Translations under genes and position numbers: made by a program
Shown here: positions 35,430-47,085 of the stretch, one piece after another
How the letters are laid out: each line of letters opens with the position of its first letter
Numbering within the stretch: the stretch's first letter is position 1
The notes under the pieces: model-generated
Told to the model about the DNA's origin: nothing
What the model saw: only the letters and a program-made list of their open reading frames with translations
Database searches by the model: none
NCBI GenBank assembly: GCA_023052935.1
Contig: CM041293.1
Location: forward strand, 150,234,968-150,298,967
Length of the DNA stretch: 64,000 bases
DNA from: Piezodorus guildinii
Lineage: Eukaryota > Arthropoda > Insecta > Hemiptera > Pentatomidae
Reading direction: 5' to 3'

Positions 35430-35605
35430 TAATGCGATTGATAATCAGTGAATGTGAATGACAATAAATTGATAGGTGATGATAGGCGTAGGTTTCCTTC
35501 CTTCCTGCTGTGTTTTCTAATACGCATATATGTTAGGAGGTCCCTCATCCAACTTCTTTTCATCCTTCTGCGAGTGTTGTTGGGGTATTGGTAGAGGCCA
35601 TGTCT
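35430..35605 (-). mobile_element. LINE-C 3'-end fragment
   Basis: The minus strand reads SRRRMKRSWMRDLLT and then a 3' UTR with cactgattatcaatcgcatt, matching the other LINE-C ends. Confidence 0.7.
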
Positions 35606-36003
35606 TGTATTAAGGTGTTGGACTGGCCGTGTAAGCTATCGTGAAGAGGTAACGGGTCCGAATATGTTCGTTTACTGTTAGCTCGTGAAGGTAATAGGCA
35701 ATGTTACTAACGTGGTGAATTTGTTATAGTTCTAAACGTTATTAATTGAAAAACATGAATTCCGCGTATGAGTGTCTGTCTTCTTGGCACTCCCTTATTT
35801 CCGTGAAGCGTAAGTCCAAATAGGCTTTAGTAAGTAAGTGTTCAATTTATGTTTAAGTTTAAATTTTGAACGTCTTGAGTGTATTGAGTTTAAAAATTTT
35901 AGTCTTTTGTTTAGCGTTATCTGTCTATCTTGATTTGTAGCCACCATTTCTTGATTTATTTTTATGATTTGTTATTTGATTGTATTTTTTTTCCTGAGGA
36001 TCT

Positions 36004-36356
36004 TTTAGCGTGTTGCTAATAATTTAATAACGTACACAGTTTCACACAAAACAACACTTTATTTAATACAAGTATAACCTCAGATCTTTTTTTCCAACCG
36101 CCAAAATCCACCATCTGTTTCTATCAATTGATAACAATTATCAACAATACTATATCATTCTGAGGAAGGTAATAGTTGGTTTGCTAAAATAAATTTATAA
36201 TTAGAACAATAATAGTAAGAAAAATAATGAATAATTAAACTGAAGACAATAATTGAAAATTTGGAGATATTAAATTTATATAAAAATCAATGCTGCATTA
36301 CATTAGCAAACCAACTTTACCCAACCGCTTCGGCGTCATGTGACACCGCTGCTACA
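36004..36356 (-). repeat. 3' LTR of the gypsy-type element
   Basis: 353 bp. On the minus strand it begins TGTAGCAGCGG and ends CACGCTAAA. It differs from the other LTR at a g/c near 36017 and a t/c near 36287. Confidence 0.9.
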
Positions 36357-36370
36357 TCATCTCCCTCCAA
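36357..36370 (-). promoter_or_regulatory. Polypurine tract
   Basis: The minus strand reads GGAGGGAGATGA directly before the 3' LTR, the usual position for plus-strand priming. Confidence 0.75.
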
Positions 36371-37480
36371 TGACTTCGTCGCAGAAGCGCAGAGGAGGCT
36401 TCAGGATACGTCCACGACGTGTCCGTTGCTCCGTAGGGGCTTGGTCTTCCTGTTCTTCTAAGTCGGAGTCATTTAACGCTGGTGCATCCGAGGTAGCAGT
36501 TGTTGCTTGTGGTTGTGAGTTGCTACTACCAGAGCCTTCATCGTCCTGCAACAGATACGCTGGTTTCAGTCTGTTAATAGTGACTGTTCGTGGTCCTGAA
36601 GGCAGCTGCACGGAAAAGGTCTTCTCACTTCTGCTGAGAACTTGGTGTGGACCGGTGTAAGGGGGTGTCAACGGTTTATTTACTTTGTCATCCCTCATAA
36701 AAACATGAGTGCAGGTTTGAAGGTCTCGATGCACAAATGTCTTGGCTGTCGAAGACCTGTGTATCGCTGGTCTTAACTGTACCATATGCTCTCTAAGGTT
36801 TTGTACAAAACTCTCGGTGCTCGGAGTTTGCCTGGACTGTACTATGAGTTCGCCTGGTAGCCGGAGGGGTTGGCCGTATGTCATCTCGGCTGCACTAGTA
36901 GCATTGTCATCACGGAGTGATGAGCGCAGGCCGAGAAGTACCATAGGCAGCTTGGTCGTCCAGTGATTCCCATCCAGTTGTGCTGTGAGGGCCGTCTTCA
37001 GAGTGCGATGCCAGCGTTCGACACATCCATTCGCCTGGGGATGGTATGAGGTAGTCCTTATACGCTGGAATCCTAGAGCCTTGGATAACTCGAGGAACAG
37101 ATTGGACTCAAACTGTCGCCCTTGATCTGTGGTGATCCTAGCGGGTACTCCGAAGCGTGTAATCCACGAGAAACACAAAGCTTTAGCGCAGGTGGTTGCG
37201 GAGATATCTTCGATAGGTTGTGCTTCCGGCCATCTAGTGTATCTATCGACTATGGTCAAGCAATATCTCATACCATCTGAAGAAGGAAGAGGTCCTATAT
37301 ATCCATGTGGATATGTTCAAACCGACCTACTAATGGAAACATTCCAGGTGGTGCTATTGTATGGCGTTGCACCTTGGATCGCTGGCAGGCGATGCAGGCT
37401 CGAGACCACTTCCCAATATCTATGTTCTGGTTAGGCCAAAAATATCGCTGTTTCACTAGTCTACGTGAACCGCGAATTGA
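36357..37480 (-). pseudogene. Integrase of the gypsy-type element, frameshifted
   Basis: The HHCC zinc-finger part is left as KQRYFWPNQNIDIGKWSRAC and IACQRSKVQRH, in frame with the gag and LTR read-through ORF up to a stop at 37295. One base appears to be missing there (atatatagg for atatagtagg). The core then continues in another frame (36357-37271) with CLTIVDRYTRWPEAQPI, ITTDQGRQFES, SYHPQANGCVERWHRTLK (the D, D and E catalytic residues), AEMTYGQPLRLPGE and the C-terminal GPHQVLSR domain. Correcting that single shift would give a continuous reading, so decay is recent. Confidence 0.88.
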
Positions 37481-37597
37481 TGTAGCAGCGGTGTCACATG
37501 ACGCCGAAGCGGTTGGGTAAAGTTGGTTTGCTAATGTAATGCAGCATTGATTTTTATATAAATTTAATATCTCCAAATTTTCAATTATTGTCTTCAG
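37481..37597 (+). repeat. Inverted LTR fragment inside the gypsy-type element
   Basis: 117 bp that match the LTR terminal part (36240-36356) in opposite orientation, from the exact LTR terminus TGTAGCAGCGG to gtcttcag. It sits exactly at the junction between gag and integrase. Confidence 0.92.
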
Positions 37598-38194
37598 AAG
37601 TTTGTGAGTTCGAGTCGCACTAGTGCGGTAGACCTCAAGTCGCGAGACTTTCGGCGGAATAAGTTTCGTGAGATCCCGTTGCTCCGTTGTCGCTAGTGCC
37701 ACCTGCATGTTATCAGGTAGCCCTCTCAGCCAAATCGACTTGAGTAGGTCATCCGATACCATGCTACCCCCTAATCGCTGCAACTCTCTCAAAAAATGCG
37801 ATGGTTTCCGATCTCCCAGATGCTGGTTCTCTAACAATTTTCGGATTCGGACATGCTCAGATTCGCCAAAACTTGCCATTAGTCTTTCCTTTAAAACTTC
37901 GTAGGCGTTTTCATTAGGTGGAGATCTAACCAAATCTATCACGTCCCTCACGGCATCTCGATCTATTTGTGAAATTACGTATCTGAAACGTGTTAGCGGA
38001 GCTTTTATATTATGGAGAGCGAAAACTGTCTCACATTGAATGAAAAAAATCTCCGGATCGTTCTTATAAAAGATAGGGAGCTGGGCTTTAACAGTTGCGG
38101 CCGAAGTAGCTTCAACCTGCTGTGGTGCAAGGACCAGACCTTTATTTCCCTCATTTTCGTCATCTAATGTAAGTAGATCGAATTCTGAATACAT
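37598..38194 (-). pseudogene. Gag of the gypsy-type element, 3'-truncated
   Basis: Starts MYSEFDLLTLDDENEGNKGL and contains LPIFYKNDPEIFFIQCETVF, the segment RYVISQIDRDAVRDVIDLV, and ERLMASFGESEHVRIRKLLE and LGDRKPSHFLRELQRL. These are typical of the retrotransposon gag domain of Ty3/gypsy elements of insects. The frame is open to RTHKLLKTI and then enters the inverted LTR piece at 37597. Capsid sequence is present, but the C-terminal zinc-knuckle region, the protease and everything to the RNase H are lost. Confidence 0.87.
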
Positions 38195-38233
38195 TGTTAA
38201 AAAGTCAAGTGCTACTTACAGCATGTAGAAAAT

Positions 38234-38249
38234 CACGTCGGGGTCACCA
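38234..38249 (-). promoter_or_regulatory. Primer-binding site, tRNA-Trp type
   Basis: The minus strand reads TGGTGACCCCGACGTG, complementary to the 3' end of insect tRNA-Trp (from memory). It lies one base inside the 5' LTR. Confidence 0.8.
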
Positions 38250-38250
38250 C

Positions 38251-38603
38251 TTTAGCGTGTTCCTAATAATTTAATAACGTACACAGTTTCACACAAAACA
38301 ACACTTTATTTAATACAAGTATAACCTCAGATCTTTTTTTCCAACCGCCAAAATCCACCATCTGTTTCTATCAATTGATAACAATTATCAACAATACTAT
38401 ATCATTCTGAGGAAGGTAATAGTTGGTTTGCTAAAATAAATTTATAATTAGAACAATAATAGTAAGAAAAATAATGAATAATTAAACTGAAGACAATAAT
38501 TGAAAATTTGGAGATATTAAATTTACATAAAAATCAATGCTGCATTACATTAGCAAACCAACTTTACCCAACCGCTTCGGCGTCATGTGACACCGCTGCT
38601 ACA
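38251..38603 (-). repeat. 5' LTR of the gypsy-type element
   Basis: 353 bp, almost identical to 36004-36356. It is followed on the minus strand by one base and then the primer-binding site. Confidence 0.9.
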
Positions 38604-39084
38604 ATCTGTTTAAATTTTCTTGTACTATTATTCTGAAGTGTCTTGTCAAAGAATAAAGAAAAAAAATAGTATTAATTGTTACTAACTTCATGAAATCTCT
38701 ATGAGAGAATGGAGGTTTCTCCAAGAAGATATACATGTCTTAGCTTCTAAACTTAAGATCAAAACAAAAACTATTATATTGGAATATATAAGAATACGAG
38801 AAAACACAAAGTATTTTGTAAAACGTGGTTTGTTACATATTAGATCCTTTTGAAAGATGCTTAGTTTATACATGACTAGGCATATGTAGGTTAATGATAT
38901 TCAGATAAAAGAAGGGACTTGACAGTGTGTATCGAATGGGGTTGTGGAAGGAAGACAACACATGTCGGCCGAGGGTCAGACCTTTCGATTCAGAGCAGTT
39001 ATTAACGGATAGAAAGTAGTTACTTGGACCTTCCGGGTGTACTAAAAGACAATAGCTGTGTCCAAAGGAAAAAATAACCTTAAG

Positions 39085-39450
39085 GTTATTTTCTGAGGCA
39101 ACCGTTCTATGGGCTCTTTTTTTTTTTTTTTTTTTTTTTCTTTGTATTTCTTTCCCCAAAATGTCTGAGATTGAGCATTTTACCGAAGTTACAACCATTA
39201 AAGATTGGTTAAGAAACTTCGTATGTCGTCTAAACCATGCAGCTCAACATTTTTTTATTTAGGGTATTTATAGTAAAATATCTCAGAAATCATTATAACA
39301 TTATATGATAAGTACTGTAGGATAAAACATACTGGTTGAGACTAAACTGTATCTATTGTTATTAATTTTGTTAGGCTTCAAGTAAGTTGATAAAATGAGG
39401 GCAACTCTTGCAAGGCAAAAATGTTAAATGTATTACAATTCTAAAACAAA
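39085..39450 (-). repeat. Old interspersed repeat, copy 2
   Basis: Reverse-oriented partner of 28500-28905 (ttttctgaggcaaccgtt, aaccatgcagctcaac, ggcttcaagtaagttga). It carries a T-run of about 24 at 39117-39139. Confidence 0.65.
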
Positions 39451-40729
39451 CGTCACAGCTACCAAATTTTCTTCTACAATAATGATCGCCTACAGGGATT
39501 TTCATTAGTTTAAATACTCTTTACTTAGTTCCTTTTGAAATATCCCCTGATAACCGATCAAAACGTCTACATATAAAGCCATCGTAAGACTATTCAAGAA
39601 AGAAAAACTGGGAAAAGAAAAAGAACTCGTGAGACTCCTTTTTTTTAACATTTTCGAGAATTTTTTAAACATTTTTTTTTTGCTTGTAAATATATTTTAA
39701 GGATCAAAAATGTAGACAGTACTCTCACCATCATTCTAGTTTTCGTTTCGTTATGAAACATGCATTACTAGCTGTCCATCTATTTAATACTCTTTCAAGA
39801 AAGACTAATAGTATTATTACTAAATGCTAGAACTTAACTTTATTCGGTCAAATTTATTATAACATATCACAAGCATTAGCCACACTCCTAATTTCTCAAT
39901 ATCAACGTTTTAGCTTAAATTTTCAACTGATGTATGTGATCATAACTTGTTTGCAACATAAATTAAAATTTTCATACTCACAAGAGAAGCCTTCCACGTG
40001 AAAAACCTATGAGTTTAGGATTTAAAAATAATATTATATTTTATTATTTTCATAAGCGAATATGCCACAGAAAGTGTTTCTATGGTGACCTCAATCCAAA
40101 ATGATGTCCAATTATGCTATAAATTATGTATCTTTACCAGTGTTGATCAGATTAAGAGGATTTTGCTTTTTGTGCTGTAGAATTTGATTATCCTTGGCAT
40201 GAGTACTTAAATTAATTCAGTAGATAAAAGGTTTTAGAAACATTTTTTTTTCAATATTTTCCCGAATCCAGCCTTATTGCACATCTGGACAGTAAAGAAA
40301 ACACCCAGTGAAAGTTTAAGCTCCACAACTAAAGTCGTTTTTAAGATGATCATGATTCGATGATCATACAAATTAATGAATATTTACTTTATTTTATAGA
40401 AGATTTCCTAAGTTAATAATTTTTAATGAAAACATTTTTTTAACAGCGAAGAGAATTTTATAGCTCGGGAACCAACTGAGTCCTATTCACCAAATTTATA
40501 TCCCTTCTACTCATAAAAATGTATAATCTGTATTAGTTTCATAATTTTTCACCCATTTCCTTCCTCAGAATCTCAATATTTCCGTGTAAATATCGCGAAA
40601 ACTGAATTTTTGCCATATTTGAAAATTCATATGAAATAGGGCATGTTTTCAAGATCTTTTTTTAACCACTTTCTTTACTATTTAGGCAATGTCTTACTAT
40701 GACATCCTTTTCATGTGTGTAGATGTTTT

Positions 40730-41528
40730 TGCTTTCACTTACCTATATATGAAATGTGTGTGTGTGTGTGTGTGTGTCTGTGTCTGTGTGTGTGTGGTAA
40801 CTCCCGGGCGAAATCGATGAGTCCTAGGATACTGAAATTTCATATTTAAGACAAATATACGACCGATATATTACAGAATTTTTTTCATCAAAATCGGCTG
40901 ACCGAAAGATCTACTTTATACCAAGCATTTTGCACCTTTTTACGATTTTCTCAAAAACAGCTATAACGATTTTGATTAAGCTCCCTATATCGGTGTAAAA
41001 TTTGATAGGCTTTAATATCATATAGGTTTTATTTCGATTGAAATAGTCTGACAGGGCTTAAATGCCAATATTTTATATTTTTCCTCTAAACAACCTTAAA
41101 TTATGTAGATTTAAAAAAAAATGGTACCTTATCTTATACGCATTGATAAATAACTGGTAAATATGAAAGTTGAGCAAATTTGATAAACAACTAAAGGAGA
41201 AAAGTGCAAACTTATTTTTAATGCATTTTTGAACCCAAGAATAGTAATATATATGTCTAATATACCGTTGGATAACTAAAGATTTTATAAAAATTATTAT
41301 CTAATGCACGGAATTTTAAAGGCTACGGAGAGTGATGAAAAGCCGATAAAACTGACTGTTGTAGATAAAAATATAATAGATTATTTAATGAAACAGGTGT
41401 TCCTATTGAAATTCAAAATAATTAATTCAAGTTTATTTGTACATTTAAATGCATTTAATAATTCTTAAATTGATTTTAACAACGGAGGTAAGTGAAAGTC
41501 GTGTGTTGCACGCACCAGATTTTTTTAT
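40730..41528 (+). repeat. Family X repeat, full-length copy
   Basis: From gctttcacttacctatatat, through a long (TG)n at 40756-40796, to aacggaggtaagtgaaagtc and acgcaccagattttt. Confidence 0.88.
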
Positions 41529-42368
41529 TTGACATTTTCAAATTTTATATAATTAGAGAGATGATGCTGAAACATGTACTCGGCTACGGAAATATTATAA
41601 TTATAAATTAAAAATATCAGCCAGAAAATTTTATATACACTGTTTTGCATTCAAGAAATGATAGGGAATAACCGGTGAAGGTGAAATTAGACGATTACAG
41701 GTGGAGTGACCACTGCATAATAAATGTTTAGAAATATTTATTACTTCTTATTTCGCAGAATGTTAGATATGAATATGTAGGTAGTTTTTTTTTTCTTTTC
41801 TTTTAAGTAGAAATCTCATTCCTAAGAACATAATTCAAATTTAAGTCAAAATTAAGCAGCCATTTAGCTAATGAATCTTTTCCGCGCGTGACTTAAATCG
41901 TAACTCAGGAACATTTAAACGTTAAGTTAATTACACATAATTGCCGTGTATTAATGCCAGGATCACGCCACGGCATTCTCCATCTTAACAATAAGAAATG
42001 TCTTTTCTAAAAATGCAACCGAGCACTCTGCCCTAATGCTTGTTTCCCAATTTTCTAAACGATGTACCTTAGAATATTCCCAGAACACTAGAGATAACCA
42101 AATGCCATTTTATTTCCAAAAGTTGTTGTTCGTGTGGAATGCCATCTAGGAGTAGAGTGCTTTAGGTAAATAACTGATCCGGGCTCTGATAGAGCTAAGA
42201 ATGCTTTCCTTAATTCGAACGTGACGAAAGCTATAAGAAAACCCCGTTAAAACGAGCATGGAAATCCTGGATTTCGAATGACGAAATTCTATCGAGTTAG
42301 CTTTCGCTTTTCTCTAAAATGTATTCACTTATTTAATGAACACAACTTGACATAATTAAGCTTAATTT

Positions 42369-43846
42369 TTTATTTTATTTAAATATTTTATTGATATTTA
42401 CAACTGTACATACAATATATACAACAAGTAAATGGTCTAATTGACACTTATGGGCGTGATAATGTCTTGTGAAGAAACTACCCAGTGGTAGCACTTCAAA
42501 GTCAATTTAATTAAAGTAGGTCTCGAGGCCATCGTCTTTTCAATCGCCTCGGAGGGTTGTCAGGAAATAGATGGGAATGATAAGTTGCGTACAAGAGGAT
42601 TCGTGTGGGTTGGGAGTTTGGAATGAAAAGAGGAGTATCTGTTTCGGGCTAGTTCTGCGACAAATGGGATATTTAGGTCATTATGGATGATTTTATTCGT
42701 AACGAAATAAGGAGCATTTAGGATTTTGCGAAGGATTTTGGATTGTAAGGATTGAATACGAGAGGAATTAGATGGTTTAGTAGAGCCCCAAAGCTCGATT
42801 CCATATGTCCAGATGGGTCTGATGATGGTAACATAAATGAGCTTTTTGTAATAAATTGGGAGTTTTGAACGTTTGTCTAGTAAGTGTTGTAGTAATCGGT
42901 ATCTACGGGCAGTTTCTTGTCGTTTAAGTCGCGTATGGGGATTCCATGTAAGACGTTTGTCAAGATGGAGTCCTAGGTAACGGATTTGTTCAACAGGTAT
43001 GAGTGGGGTATTATTAAAGGATACAGTAGGGAAGGAAGTCATCGGTTTGCGACGAAGGGTAAAGGTAATTTGGTGGGATTTGTTAGGATTTATTTTAATC
43101 CTCCAGTTCTGACACCATTCCTTAATGGCTGTGATGTGAGACTGAAGGGTTCGGGATGCAGCGGATGGATCATTATGTACAGATAACACACAAGTATCAT
43201 CCGCATAAGTTGTGAGGACAGTGGATGGATGGAGTGAAATATCAGCTGTATAGACCGTATAAAGGATCGGACCTAAGATACTATCCTGAGGTACACCTGC
43301 AGACTGAGAAAAGATGGAAGAGTAGGAAAGGTTATGATTTACTTTGAAGGTTCTATTAGTGAGGTAGGAACGGATTATCAAGTAGTATGTTGCGGGAAGG
43401 AATTGACGGAGTTTATAAAGGAGTCCTGGGTGCCAGACTCGGTCGAACGCTTGTTCCACGTCGAGAAAAGCACCCGTGCAATACATTCCGCGCTCCAATG
43501 TGGAGGATAGAACATCCAAAACACGGTGGCATTGCTGAATTGTAGAGTGGGATGTCCGAAATCCAAACTGGTGGTGAGGAATTATGTGGTTCATTTCTAG
43601 GATCGGGTATAGGCGTTTCAAAATGAGTTTTTCTAGGATCTTGCCCATGATGGGCAAAAGGGAAATCGGACGGTATGAGGATGGATGTTCAGGAGGCTTT
43701 TGAGGTTTTGGGATCATTTTGATTATTGAAAGTTTCCAAGGTTCAGGGAAATAGGTGGTTCGGAGCGTAGCATTGAATATGTAAGTGAGGTAGAGGATTG
43801 CTTTTCGAGGTAAGCGTTTCAGGATGTAGGATGTGATGAGATCATG
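42369..43846 (-). mobile_element. LINE-B: 5'-truncated Jockey-like LINE
   Basis: A 1478-bp minus-strand insertion with an exact 11-bp target-site duplication, aagcttaattt, at 42358-42368 and 43847-43857. It contains the RT and C-terminal part of an ORF2, then a 3' UTR with a short A/T-rich tail. It is related to LINE-A but clearly a different family. Confidence 0.93.
42560..43846 (-). pseudogene. LINE-B ORF2 fragment, reverse transcriptase
   Basis: An open frame runs from the truncation point (reading KRLPRKAILYLTYIFNATL) through SYRPISLLPIMGKILEK, HQFGFRTSHST, LDVEQAFDRVWH, AGVPQDSILGP and YADD to ELWGSTKPSNSSRIQSLQS and FVTNK. The endonuclease and start are lost. The AGVPQG motif reads AGVPQD here, an unusual change next to the RT active site. 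Near the end a frameshift replaces the family terminus PDNPPRRLKRRWPRDL with a stop after SFPSIS. It encodes no complete protein and is a dead copy, though only lightly decayed. Confidence 0.92.
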
Positions 43847-43910
43847 AAGCTTAATTTAAAAAAAAAATCCCAGTTTTTCAGCTGGAAAATAAAATTATAA
43901 GTAAAAAAAA

Positions 43911-44765
43911 AAATCTGGTGCGCACAACACACGACTTTCAATTACCTCCGTGATTATAATCTATTTAAGAATTTTTAAAAACATTTAGTGATGAAAATAA
44001 TCTGTTAAGTATTTATTTTGATTAAATTTAATAGAAACGTGTTTTATTAATTATCTATTATATTATTATCTACGACAATCAGTTTTGTCGGCTATTCATC
44101 ACTCTCCGTTAACTTTTAAAATCATTTGTATACGATGATATTTTTTCTAAAATCTTAACCTTTCCAACGGTATATTACACATCTATATTACTCTTTTTAT
44201 GTTGCTAAACACCAATATCCCATGAAAAAATATTTTTTTCTCTTTCTCCTTTCGTTGGATATCGAATTTGGTCAGCTTATGTATTATTCCGTTTTTTATC
44301 TATGCTCACAAGATTATATAGTTAATTTCTTCAAATTTAGAATCAGAATAAAACCTACATGATATTAAAGCCCATTAAATTTTACATCAATATAGTGAAT
44401 TTAATCAAAATCGTTAAGAGCCGTTTTCGAAAAAAAAGAAAAAAAATGCAAAATGAATTATATAAAGTGGCTCTTCTGGGCAGCCAATTTTGATGTAAAA
44501 GTTGCTGTAACATTTCGGACGTATAGTTCTCTTAAATATGTAATTTCAGTTCCGTACGACTTTTTTGTTCTTGCGCTAGACTTACCACACACACACAGAC
44601 ACACACGGACACACAGACACACAGACCTTTTTTCGGGACTTGGTTATTTGGACTTAGGGGACCCTAAAACGTTTATCTCCGTTGAAAACTGGAATTCGAA
44701 AATTTTCACGATCGCAATACTTTCCCTTACTATATATTTCATATATTGGTAAGCGATAGTAAAAA
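43911..44765 (-). repeat. Family X repeat, full-length copy
   Basis: Starts aaatctggtgcgcacaacac and ends ttggtaagcgatagtaaaa, with an ACAC stretch at about 44587-44630. Confidence 0.88.
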
Positions 44766-44945
44766 TAAAAATAATTTTCATTATTTTTAAATAGTAATTT
44801 CCTAATATTAGCGAAGAAATAAACATTTTAATCCGAACGGTGCTCAATGTAAAAGGGTGTTGTATACTTTTTGGTGAGGTATTGCTGGGTGATTAGTAAT
44901 ATGTATAACATAATATTTCTTTTTTTTCGGTTTCGAGCTACTTCT

Positions 44946-45120
44946 GAAACAGAGTAATTAATTATTCTGTTGTCTAAACCGTAGGACGTCCCTAGGGTAG
45001 GGAGACACTTCTAGGTCCCCATGGAGCATCTATAAAACGGGTATTACAAATTGGGGAAAAAACAACTGACGGCTGAGTCTAGTCGCCTCCTTGCATGCCC
45101 ATATGTCAAGAGTCCTACGC
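44946..45120 (+). mobile_element. SINE family 1 body, diverged copy
   Basis: ccctagggtagggagaca, tctataaaacgggta and ggggaaaaaacaactgacgg match the body of the SINE at 7278-7610. The tRNA-like head is missing. Confidence 0.7.
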
Positions 45121-45266
45121 ATCTAACAGCAAAAATAAAACCACGCTTAAAATATTAAAATAAGGCTATCAAACCAGTAAAAATTACAGTCCAAAATAAT
45201 AAACTGTTCGTGTGCTATGTATATTTATAATTAAAATGAACAAATAATTTTAACCATATCATGAAA

Positions 45267-45680
45267 AATCTAGTGCGGGCCACACACCACTTTCACTTAC
45301 CTTGGTTGGTAAAATCAATTTAAGCACAATTAAATAAACTTAAAGCTGAAAAAAGTTTAAAGTTTATTTTAAACAAAAGATTTATTCTGTTTCGTCTGAA
45401 AAATATGATTTAGATTAAATAATATAGCAATGTAAAATTTGTTAAGTATAATTATCAATAAGTTTATGACCTATTCGTCACTTTACATTACCTTTAAAAC
45501 TTTGTACATAAGATATTTTTGTTTTTTAAACCTTACGCTTTCCAAAGGTAAGTCTATATTACGCTATTATTATCGAAAAACAAAAAATTACAAATAAAAA
45601 ATAGCTTTGCTAGTTTCTTCTTTATTTGGTTATCATTCGTTTAACTTTTATATTTCGCCATTTTTTATTTTAGGCCCACA
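45267..45680 (-). repeat. Family X repeat, partial
   Basis: Starts aatctagtgcgggccacaca and breaks off after the body half. Confidence 0.78.
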
Positions 45681-46535
45681 ACGTAGTTCAAAATGTCGGC
45701 ACATAAATAAAATGATTTAGTCTTACTAGTGTGATTTCTTGATGACCACACCTCCAATTAACTCCTCCATCCTGAAATGTTTCTTGTTATTATTTTTTTT
45801 TTTTGTATTTAAAAACTATGAAGCCGAAATAAAGTTTATCAACCGTCTAACACGCATTAATAGACTCCTGTAACTTTTGCATAGCCCTGTTTTCGTCAGA
45901 TTATTTTCTTCTCTATACTTGATTTAGGTTAAAGTGAAGTAGCCCAAGCGACTCAATTTAAAGTTAAATTACTTAGCCAACTTTAAACGAATTGCTATTG
46001 TTAAGCTTTTTCTAATACATTTTAAATTCCAGCGGTTTCTTGTTGAACCATTTTATCTCACTGAGGGAACGGATTAAAAAATTAAAGGCTCAAGACCGCG
46101 GTAATGGAAGATAATGAACAGCCCTCAAATGCCACGTAAATAATTAACAAGAAGCGTTTCAGTTAACAGTGAAAGCTCTGTTAAATGTTAAAGTGCTCTT
46201 TTATACCTGTTGTAGGCCTCATTGATCTAAATCTTCTATTCTTCTAAATCGTTCATTCAACCAGCTTGAAAAATATTCTTTGAACAGTGGATTTTGTTAA
46301 AATTCAATATGTGTTGGACCTATTTCACGAATTAAATTGAAGGTTTAATTAGAGTAAAAAAAAAATCCCACGTTTGATCCTCCATCGTTGAACCAGAATA
46401 CCCATAGACGATGAGCATGAATATGTAAAGGAGATATATAAGAATAGAAGTGCATAAGAAAGCCCTTTCAAAAAAAAAAATAATAATAATAACTACGGAT
46501 TATTATTATATATTATTTTTTATTTTTTTATTTTT

Positions 46536-47085
46536 TGCAATTTGGTGCTCGCAACGCACTTATCTCCTTTATTAAACTAAATTTAATAATTTTTTTTAAT
46601 AAAGTCAGAGGTGAAAAAATCTGGTGCGGCAACACACGACTTTAACTTACTCCTTTTTTAAAATCAATGAAAGAATTTTTAAATACAGTTAGAGATAAAA
46701 ATACGTGAAACTATTAAGGAATTAATTAAATTGAATTGATATAGAAACATGTGTTTTATTTAAAAAATCTATTATATTATTATCTAAAATAATCAGTTAG
46801 TTTTATTTTCATTTTATCACTCTCTATTAACTTTTAAAAGCTTGTGTATGAGATAATATTTTTTATAAAATCTTTAGCTTTCCAACGGTATATCATACAT
46901 TTATATTAATGCTCGTATGTTCAAAAACGAAAAATTGCATTAAAAAAATATGTTTTCTGTTTTCTCCTTTAGTTGGGTATCGAATTTTTTCAATTTATAT
47001 ATTTACCTGCTTTTCATCAGCGTTAACAAGATAATATAGTTATTTTTATTGAGTCTACAAAATTAAAGGTACTTTAGGGGAAGAA
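46536..47085 (-). repeat. Family X repeats, a short end fragment and a half copy
   Basis: A terminal scrap (46536-46600; ggtgctcgcaacgcacttat) is followed by a second copy (46616-47085) starting aatctggtgcggcaacacac and ending after the body half. Confidence 0.75.

Larger units (their letters stand above)
36004..38603 (-). mobile_element. Ty3/gypsy-type LTR retrotransposon, internally deleted
   Basis: A 2600-bp element flanked by the 4-bp repeat atct (36000-36003 and 38604-38607). Its LTRs are both 353 bp and differ at only two positions I can find, so insertion was recent. The primer-binding site and polypurine tract are present. The order on the minus strand is LTR, gag, inverted LTR piece, integrase, LTR; protease, RT and RNase H are missing. 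A tRNA-Trp primer site is known from the CsRn1 group of Ty3/gypsy elements, which is my best guess for its affinity. Confidence 0.9.

Noticed and set aside
36340..37904. Plus-strand open frames up to 106 codons
   Set aside because: Antisense shadows of the gypsy-type gag and integrase.
38866..39198. 110-codon minus-strand open frame
   Set aside because: Contains a poly-Lys run from a long homopolymer and overlaps an interspersed repeat; no domain or splice context.
44453..44752. 99-codon open frame
   Set aside because: Also within family X; not conserved in the other copies.
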